From an uncultured Collinsella sp. (lineage in GTDB: Bacteria; Actinomycetota; Coriobacteriia; Coriobacteriales; Coriobacteriaceae), in NCBI GenBank assembly GCA_900752015.1, contig CAADTZ010000087.1, forward strand, positions 1 to 19,216: a stretch of DNA of 19,216 nt. Reading direction: 5' to 3'. Numbering within the stretch: the first letter of the stretch is position 1; every line of letters starts with the position of its first letter. This document shows, piece by piece, positions 12,937-19,216 of the stretch. The translations under genes were made by a program, and so were the position numbers. Under the pieces are notes generated by a model. The model saw only the letters and a list, made by a program, of their open reading frames with translations, ran no database searches and was not told the origin of the DNA.

Positions 12937-15900
12937 ATGAAGATTAAGATCGTGAACCGAGGTGTGCTCAACAGGCTGATTGCCGTCGCGGCGATTGCCC
13001 TTTGCTGCGTTATGGCGCTGCCGGCGGCAGCGCATGCCGAGGATCAGACCGAATTCCATATCACAAACAGGAACGACTTCCTGGCGTGCGTCGCGCTGTC
13101 GCGTCAACGCGACACGTCGCAGTGGCGCGTCTATCTCGATAACGATATCGTTCTTAACGATGATGATATGAAAGCCATTGTTGAGGATACGGTCAAGCAC
13201 CTCTCCTTTGGCAACAAGGAACATCCCTTTAAGGGCGTCTTTGACGGTCAAAACCATACCGTGAAGGGCCTGAACTACGAGAATAAGGTCTTGGACCCAG
13301 AGCGCGACACGGGCTTCTTTGCCGAGACCGACGGCGCCACCATCAAGAACTTCCTTGTCGAGGACGCCAACATCTGGGCGGACTTCCGCGGCGGCATCAT
13401 CGTGGGCAAGGCCGTCAACACCAGCTTCGAAAACGTCATGGTCATGGAGAGCACCCTGCACGTTACGTGCGCCAACAACATGCTCAACGTTATCACGAAC
13501 GCCGGCTTCGAAGGCGGCATGATCGCAGGCGAGCTGGAGGGCTGCAATCTGTACAACTGCGAGGTGCGCGGCGGTCGAGCCGTCCATAACACCACTGCAG
13601 GTGTGCAGGCGATCGGTGGCGAGGGCCTGTACATGGCGGCATTTGCCGGCTACGTCAAGAACTCGACCATCGAGTACTGCCGCGTCACGCCCACGCGAAG
13701 CGAGGATGGCTCCTCGATGGACATGACCGACGTCACCAATAAGTACGATGTGGCCATCGGCGCCCTGGGCGGCAACAACGTGTACGCTTCGGGCTTCGTC
13801 GGCTGCATGGCGGAAGGCGCTAAAGTCATCGACTGCTTTTCAACGGCGAAATGCTATAGCTATGCCGCGTCGTACGTGGGCGTTGTCTCCGTAACGCGCG
13901 CTTGGACGGGCGGTCTTGCAGGCCGCATCTTGTCCAAGAGCGGTAACGAGATCACTCGCAGCCATTTCGCCGGCGATTTGAGCTCGCGCCAGTACAACCC
14001 CATCGCCGTGATTCCCATTATCCAAAACGACGTGAACCTGGGCGGTATTGCTGCGCGCGCCAACAAGGGCGACGCCACGGTCACCGAGTGCTACTTTAAG
14101 CCGAGCGTGAGCCTAAAAGGCAGCAGCCAGGGTACTGCGGCTAAGAAAAAGATACCTTCGTTTGGCGGCGACGGCACCACCAAGGGCGACAGCTACGGTC
14201 CGTGGGATGACGAGCGCTACATCACGCGTGAGCTATGGGAAGAGCACGACTACGACTTCTGTGCCGGTACCATGCGCTCGACCGCTAACGATGATGCCCT
14301 GGGTGGCCAGCACACCAATGAGTGGGCGATGGACTACAAGCTGAATATCCCCGTGCATGGCCAGAGCGTTAAGGCGACGATCGATTTTCCCGGTGCGGGC
14401 ACGGCAACTGTTCTGGCAACCATGTTGGGCAAAGACCAGTCCACCAGCGATCCGTACACCTTTGCGGTGAGCGCCGTGCTAGCCGGAACGGCACAGGGCT
14501 TGGCCCAAGGCGATACGTCGGTAATGTTTAAGCAGGAGACCTCCGCAAAGCCCGCGGGGCTGAGCGAGGCGAACGACGGTTACCGCTTTATGGGCTGGTT
14601 CCGCGAGCCCGATGTGCGTGTGAACCGAATTGGCCAAGACAACAGCTGGTTTGACGGCAAGACCGATGACGCCGCTGTTAAGGACGGCAAATGTGTCGAA
14701 GAGAACACGGCCCACGACAAGACTTCGACCTACACTGCCGACAACGGCAAGGATCATGACGCGAGTGAGGGCTTCAAGGGCAACGACCTCTTTATCGCTT
14801 CGTATGAGGCGCAGGTACTGTTCTATAACGTTGAGGGCAAGACGATCAATTGGAAAGACGGCAAGGCACACGATCGGTCCACGGACTGGTACCGCTATGG
14901 CGTCGGCCTGACGCCTGCTGCCCCAGCGGATCGCGGCAGCTTGTCGAAAACCGCGACGTTTATCGGCTGGACCACGCAGCCGAACGACGATAAGAGCATG
15001 AATGGCGCCTATGCTGCCATTACCTCAGATCGGCTGGCTGATCTGAAAAACAAGGGAGCATTCTATCCCGTGGGCAGCGAGATTGCCGTGGTCGGCCCCA
15101 CCGATTTCTATCCCGTGTACAGCGACTACGTGTCACACATCATGACGGAGTTCGAGGGCAATGAGCAGGATACGCTCAATGATGTAACCCAGCGCGTAGA
15201 CGTGGGCAAAACTCACGTTAAGGTTGAGACTGCAGAAGATGGCACAAGCGCGTATACCGTGCAGGTGCTCGACGTATCCGGCAAAGCTATATCCGAGGAC
15301 GGCGAGCTGCCCAAGGGCTATCGCTTCCTGGGCTGGTATGAAAACAAGCAAAATGCGGATGGGTCCGAGGTGGAGGTGCGCGTAAGCCGCGACCCCAGCT
15401 ACACACTCCCCGCAGATGTCGATCTAACCGTGACGCATACCTACATCGCCCGCTTTGAGTACCGAGTGGATTATTACGTCCGGGCTTATACCAACCATGG
15501 GTTTACGGACAGCAAGCTGCTTTGTTCCGTTTGGAATCGCTATCAAACGCCCTTTGAGGAAAACGTCGGCAGCACCTTCGTGCGTGAAAACGTCGTCCAC
15601 TGGGGTCCGGAGCATGTTGACCACGGTATAAAGGATAGGTATGACGAAACGTGTGACACGCGCTTCACGAAGGAAACCCTTGTCGTGAGTCCCCTTAATG
15701 CGTACTCGCACAACGTTAAAAACGATACGGGAGCCGATACTCTAAAAGACCTCTATGCCGATACCGATTTTCCAGGCGCTGCAACGCTAAGCGATACCTG
15801 GACTTCGGCTTCGCTGAACGTAACGGTCAAACTGGTGAATGATCGCTATCGCCTGAATTTTTGGACGCTTGAGCGCGGCAATGGCTGCTGGACGTATGTG

Positions 15901-18423
15901 AAAAATCCCATCGAAAGCACGATGCTGGATCTCGATACGAAGTATTACGTTCGCGCGATGATTACTACAGACGTTAACTTCTACAACAAGGACAACACAA
16001 TCCTGAAGGCCGCTACGCGTCGTTACGAAAGCAACCTGCTGCAAAATAAGGTGAATGGATCAGACCCTACGTACACGTATTACTACCCGCACGTGAACAC
16101 TTCGGTTGAGGCAACAGGGGACCCGCAGGATGAGCCAACTGGTTCTTATGAAAGCCCCTTGACCCTTGAGTCTTCGCCGACCGATGCCGAGATGGCGGTG
16201 CCGGGCTATAAGTTCCTGGGCTGGATTTCGACCGCCGAGGTCCAGAAGGGTTCTGACGTCTGGAAGTATATCTACGATGTCGAGGGCGATTCCTTCACCA
16301 CTTCTGACCCGGATAAGGCCGAACCGTATCTGGTGAAACCAGATTTTAAGGTCACCCAGTGGCAGGATGCCTATCCGGTGTACGCGAAGTACGACGTTAG
16401 GTACACCACCAACCTGCACCGCGCAGGTTTTGATGGCACGGACAAGGTCAATGTGCCTAAGTACGATAAGCACGACATCGCTCCCGTTATCAACGCGGAC
16501 ACCGACCCTGCTACGGCAACGGTGACCCCTGACGTCACGACGCCGGTTTATAAAGCAGGCGGTGAGCTGTATAAGTTGCAGAAGGTTGAGATCGAGCTTC
16601 CGAATGGCGAAGTTAAAAAGCTCGAACCTAACGGCGATAACTCGTATTCCTATCAGGTGGAACCCGGCGGGGCCTATACATTTGTGGCGTACTATTCGCC
16701 GTTGGCGGTCGTGTATCATCTCAATGCCTCGAAAGTGGACGGCAAAGTTGCTCAGCAAGGCGATATGCTCGGCAACCTTGATGGCGGCATCCCGAAACCT
16801 ACTTATGACGTCAGCACTATCGATGCGGATACAGGTGCGTTCAACGCCTTCGTGGGCCGGACGGAAGCCCAGCCGGCACCTGGCAAGGGCTATGTCGCTT
16901 GGTCGGAGGGCATCCGTATGGTGAGTGCTTCTACCGTGGTCAAGGCCCCCATGGAGCTGTACCCGGTCTACCGTCCCAGTCTGGTTACCGTTCAATCGAG
17001 CATCGACTCAAATCTCGCGAATCCTGCTCTTGTCCGCGGTCTCGGCCGAACTGATTCCGGCGACCAGATTTCTCTTGAGGTCAAGGCTGTCAAGGAGGTT
17101 GTGGGCATTGACGGCACCAAGTACGACTTTGTCGGCTGGTCGCGCGACTACGAACCCGATGGCAAATACACCCTGTTGACCGATGACGAGAAGTATCCCC
17201 TCGAGGGCAGCGAGCCCTTTGAGAGCGTGACCTACACCGCGGTGTACAAGATCGCGCCGTATAAGGTTCGCTATCACGGTGTCGACGGGTCGGTCGTCTT
17301 TACGGCGACGGTCGACTCGGACGGCGAGCGCGCGACGGGTGCCGGCTTTGTTCATAACGTCGATGTTCCCAAGGTGGATGAGAGCGGCAACCCGGTCTAT
17401 GACGACAACGGCAATCCCGAGATGGAGAAAAAGTCCGTGGCATACGACCCGGACGCCCACTCCAAGATCGTCGCGCTGCTCGATGAGCGGGCGGCTACTA
17501 GCGGTGGCGTGCGCGAACTCTTCCTGGAATGGCGATATGTGCCTGCCAATGGTGCTGCGAAGTCTTGGGATGAGTTTAAGGGCGAGCCGGTTAAGGGCGA
17601 CATGGACCTGTATCCCGTGACGTATCGCGTGGTCGCCAAGGATACATCCGACCCCGAGAACCACGTAACCATGACCACCGCGCAGCTTAAATGGCTGCTC
17701 GATCCCAACGCCGCCAACACAGTCGACAATAGCGCCGACAAAGCACCCTTTAAGGTCTGCTTTGCTGAGCCGTTTATGGGAACGCAGCTGACCGTTACAG
17801 TGACGCAGGCGAGCTACGGCCCTGGTGCAGAGGGCGTTACCGCGGAGGAAAAGCCCGTAAACGGCAAGTTAGTCTCGCTCTACAGCTTGGGCTCGGGTAA
17901 CGGTTCGTTCGACTTGGCCAACCGCCTGGAGTCCAAGAAGACGGGCGAAGGCAAGCAAGGCGACGGCAATGCCGTGTTCGACTTCGCCAAGACCCATGCG
18001 CTGACAATCGTCAAAAAGACCACCGATGCCAGCGCCATGGGACAGACGTTCCGCTTTAAGGTGACGAAGACGGCGGAGGGAGCCTCTCCCGAGACGCGCG
18101 TGGCCGAGGTGAAGGTCGATAAGCGGCAGCAGGAAAACGGTGAGACCTGGTATGTCGGCAGCGTGCAATTTGCCGCGCCGACGGGCATCTATACCGTCGA
18201 GGAAGACACGGCTTGGGCATGGCGCTACGAGGGCGAGCTGAGCACGCCGGGCAAGGCGCCCGGTAAATCTGCCGAGCTGACCATCTCGTCCGCCTCGAGC
18301 GCGGGCGACACCGTGGTGACGTGCGTCAACACGCGTGCGAAGGACAAGTGGGTCGATGGCGGCTCGCGTGCCAAGAATGTTTGGGAAAACGGCACGCTGA
18401 GTGGGGAGGATAAGGATGACTAA
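12937..18423 (+). CDS. Giant secreted surface protein (beta-helix-like, InlB-type repeats, pilin-like C-terminus)
   Basis: 1828 residues, about 200 kDa. GGAGG (12921-12925) serves ATG 12937. A standard Sec signal peptide (MKIKIVNRG, hydrophobic core, cut after AHA about residue 34) differs from the SipW type of its neighbours. Residues about 100-392 look like a right-handed beta-helix with GLUG-type turns: GVFDGQNHTVKGL, TGFFAETDGATIKNF, GGLAGRI. From about 480 to 1600 there are diverged InlB B-like modules, each marked by an aromatic-x-G-W motif (FMGWF 551, FIGW 675, FLGWY 797, FLGWI 1093, VAW 1320, FVGW 1398, FLEW 1529) and a closing YPVY-like strand. Residues about 1688-1795 (LTIVKK...TFRFKVT...VVTCVNT) resemble SpaA-type pilin domains. 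There is no LPXTG, no sorting signal and no C-terminal helix. It is probably an adhesin or fibre-associated protein. Its stop overlaps the next start by 8 bases. Confidence 0.87.
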   Translation: MKIKIVNRGVLNRLIAVAAIALCCVMALPAAAHAEDQTEFHITNRNDFLACVALSRQRDTSQWRVYLDNDIVLNDDDMKAIVEDTVKHLSFGNKEHPFKGVFDGQNHTVKGLNYENKVLDPERDTGFFAETDGATIKNFLVEDANIWADFRGGIIVGKAVNTSFENVMVMESTLHVTCANNMLNVITNAGFEGGMIAGELEGCNLYNCEVRGGRAVHNTTAGVQAIGGEGLYMAAFAGYVKNSTIEYCRVTPTRSEDGSSMDMTDVTNKYDVAIGALGGNNVYASGFVGCMAEGAKVIDCFSTAKCYSYAASYVGVVSVTRAWTGGLAGRILSKSGNEITRSHFAGDLSSRQYNPIAVIPIIQNDVNLGGIAARANKGDATVTECYFKPSVSLKGSSQGTAAKKKIPSFGGDGTTKGDSYGPWDDERYITRELWEEHDYDFCAGTMRSTANDDALGGQHTNEWAMDYKLNIPVHGQSVKATIDFPGAGTATVLATMLGKDQSTSDPYTFAVSAVLAGTAQGLAQGDTSVMFKQETSAKPAGLSEANDGYRFMGWFREPDVRVNRIGQDNSWFDGKTDDAAVKDGKCVEENTAHDKTSTYTADNGKDHDASEGFKGNDLFIASYEAQVLFYNVEGKTINWKDGKAHDRSTDWYRYGVGLTPAAPADRGSLSKTATFIGWTTQPNDDKSMNGAYAAITSDRLADLKNKGAFYPVGSEIAVVGPTDFYPVYSDYVSHIMTEFEGNEQDTLNDVTQRVDVGKTHVKVETAEDGTSAYTVQVLDVSGKAISEDGELPKGYRFLGWYENKQNADGSEVEVRVSRDPSYTLPADVDLTVTHTYIARFEYRVDYYVRAYTNHGFTDSKLLCSVWNRYQTPFEENVGSTFVRENVVHWGPEHVDHGIKDRYDETCDTRFTKETLVVSPLNAYSHNVKNDTGADTLKDLYADTDFPGAATLSDTWTSASLNVTVKLVNDRYRLNFWTLERGNGCWTYVKNPIESTMLDLDTKYYVRAMITTDVNFYNKDNTILKAATRRYESNLLQNKVNGSDPTYTYYYPHVNTSVEATGDPQDEPTGSYESPLTLESSPTDAEMAVPGYKFLGWISTAEVQKGSDVWKYIYDVEGDSFTTSDPDKAEPYLVKPDFKVTQWQDAYPVYAKYDVRYTTNLHRAGFDGTDKVNVPKYDKHDIAPVINADTDPATATVTPDVTTPVYKAGGELYKLQKVEIELPNGEVKKLEPNGDNSYSYQVEPGGAYTFVAYYSPLAVVYHLNASKVDGKVAQQGDMLGNLDGGIPKPTYDVSTIDADTGAFNAFVGRTEAQPAPGKGYVAWSEGIRMVSASTVVKAPMELYPVYRPSLVTVQSSIDSNLANPALVRGLGRTDSGDQISLEVKAVKEVVGIDGTKYDFVGWSRDYEPDGKYTLLTDDEKYPLEGSEPFESVTYTAVYKIAPYKVRYHGVDGSVVFTATVDSDGERATGAGFVHNVDVPKVDESGNPVYDDNGNPEMEKKSVAYDPDAHSKIVALLDERAATSGGVRELFLEWRYVPANGAAKSWDEFKGEPVKGDMDLYPVTYRVVAKDTSDPENHVTMTTAQLKWLLDPNAANTVDNSADKAPFKVCFAEPFMGTQLTVTVTQASYGPGAEGVTAEEKPVNGKLVSLYSLGSGNGSFDLANRLESKKTGEGKQGDGNAVFDFAKTHALTIVKKTTDASAMGQTFRFKVTKTAEGASPETRVAEVKVDKRQQENGETWYVGSVQFAAPTGIYTVEEDTAWAWRYEGELSTPGKAPGKSAELTISSASSAGDTVVTCVNTRAKDKWVDGGSRAKNVWENGTLSGEDKDD

Positions 18424-18985
18424 GCGCAAGCGGATCGTCGCCCTCCTTGTCGGCGTCCTCCTTTTGGCCGGCGCCGCCGGCACCTTTGCGTGGCTTTCGG
18501 TTACGGGCGTGCTGGTCAACGAGTTTGGCTTTGGCTCGGTGGCGCCTTCGGTGGACGAGACGCTCAAGGACAACGTGAAAAGGGATGTCTCGGTAAAAAA
18601 CACGGGCTCGGCTCCGGCATACCTGCGTGTCGCGGTGGATATCTACTGGCAGGATAAGGATGGCGCGCGCCTGTGGGATGAGCCGGTTGCCGGCACCGAC
18701 TACACCATTGAGTGGGGCGATAAAGGCGATGCCTCCGCCACTAACAGCCCTTCGTCTTGGGTTCTTGCGAGCGACGGGTTCTACTACTGGACGTCTTCTG
18801 TTAAGCCGCTCGACAAGACGGGCGTGCTCATCAAGAGCGTGTCCGAGAAGAAGGCAGATGGTAAAAACCTAGTCGTCGACATTTCGACCCAGGCGATTCA
18901 GTCCACGCCCGACGATGCGGTCACCGAGGCATGGAACTGTACGGTCAAAGATGGCGTGCTGGTGCCGCCGCACGGAGGTGCGTAA
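18416..18985 (+). CDS. Third TasA/camelysin-like secreted protein with SipW-type signal peptide
   Basis: 189 residues. ATG 18416 overlaps the giant protein's stop by 8 bases and has a very strong ribosome site, GGGGAGGA, 5 bases upstream, so translation is coupled. A basic start (TKRKR) and hydrophobic core end in GTFAWLS (22-28), followed by VNEFGFGSV, again the SipW-dependent signal. The mature part has VKNTGSAPAYLRVAVDIYW (60-78), SDGFYYW and LVVDISTQAIQSTPDDAVTEAW, matching the paralogue at 12286-12933 block for block. Sharing an overlap with the giant gene suggests the two products are made in equal amounts and may contact each other, for example as anchor or tip adaptor. That role is inferred. 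Confidence 0.85.
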   Translation: MTKRKRIVALLVGVLLLAGAAGTFAWLSVTGVLVNEFGFGSVAPSVDETLKDNVKRDVSVKNTGSAPAYLRVAVDIYWQDKDGARLWDEPVAGTDYTIEWGDKGDASATNSPSSWVLASDGFYYWTSSVKPLDKTGVLIKSVSEKKADGKNLVVDISTQAIQSTPDDAVTEAWNCTVKDGVLVPPHGGA

Positions 18986-18987
18986 GT

Positions 18988-19216
18988 ATGGCGTTCCCGA
19001 TTCGCAAAGGCGTTGCGCGCTCCTTGCGTTGCATGGTCGCGGCCATTTTCTGCGTGGTCGCGCTCGCCGTTCCCGCCCGCGCGTTTGCCGATAGTCCCGC
19101 GATTGCCTATGACGGAAATGCGCGCCAGCTGACGGTAACGGGGGCGACGGGGGCCCCCGGGGGGGCCGAGGTTTTTCCCCCCCTTAAATATATAAAGCAC
19201 CGGGATGCGAGCGAGC
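18988..19216 (+). CDS. Secreted protein, N-terminal part (runs off the window)
   Basis: The first 76 codons of an open gene. ATG 18988 lies two bases after the previous stop, with GGAGG (18974-18978) 9 bases upstream. The N-terminus MAFPIRKGVARSLR, then a hydrophobic stretch and AFA-DS at about residues 33-34, make a standard Sec signal peptide with an AxA cut site. The mature start, PAIAYDGNARQLTVTG, suggests a beta-rich extracellular domain. Too little is visible to name a family. The last 80 bases carry dense G and C runs and an AT patch, so the final residues may be unreliable. It is the sixth gene of the SipW operon. Confidence 0.75.
   Translation, partial: MAFPIRKGVARSLRCMVAAIFCVVALAVPARAFADSPAIAYDGNARQLTVTGATGAPGGAEVFPPLKYIKHRDASE

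Noticed and set aside
18300..18423. LPXTG-type sorting signal at the end of the giant protein
   Set aside because: The last 40 residues are hydrophilic; no LPXTG variant, hydrophobic stretch or basic tail is present.
1..19216. CRISPR array, prophage or restriction system
   Set aside because: No regularly spaced direct repeats and no cas, phage or restriction-modification motifs were seen in any frame.

Overview
The window is GC-rich, tightly packed bacterial DNA with Shine-Dalgarno led genes. The gene set and protein character fit a gut actinobacterium of the class Coriobacteriia, most likely Collinsella or a close relative. That placement is inferred from protein character and layout; no ribosomal RNA or other marker proves it.

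Left part (1-5640): the 3' end of an IS3-family insertion sequence (1-99) lies just upstream of a branched-chain amino acid aminotransferase gene (ilvE, 348-1400). A 0.56 kb gap with a long nested inverted repeat and two terminators follows. Then come lemA on the minus strand, a divergent TetR-type regulator, a minus-strand tRNA-Ser(UGA), and an unusual gene joining a tRNA adenosine deaminase (TadA) to a glycerate kinase in one frame. A small bacterial SRP RNA gene (ffs) with a recognisable promoter sits at 5397-5519, between two more long perfect inverted repeats (26-bp and 33-bp arms).

Middle part (5844-10337): two back-to-back ABC exporter half-transporters form one operon. Their ATPase motifs complement each other: the first has a normal signature but lacks the catalytic Glu and the switch His, and the second has the reverse. 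This is typical of an asymmetric heterodimeric exporter. A flavodoxin-family protein with its own promoter, dyad-rich control region and terminator follows.

Right part (10338-19216): a 0.5 kb AT-richer gap with an 11-G homopolymer leads into an operon that runs off the window. It encodes a SipW-like (ER/archaeal-type) signal peptidase, three small secreted proteins with SipW-dependent-type signal peptides (TasA/camelysin-like), a 1828-residue secreted protein with a beta-helix-like N-terminus, repeated InlB-type modules and a SpaA-pilin-like C-terminal domain, and the start of another secreted protein. The likely logic is that the dedicated peptidase matures the TasA-like subunits, which assemble into an extracellular fibre or matrix with the giant protein as adhesin or tip. 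Hairpins on both sides of the first TasA-like gene could raise its expression above its neighbours. This operon is the most novel content of the window.
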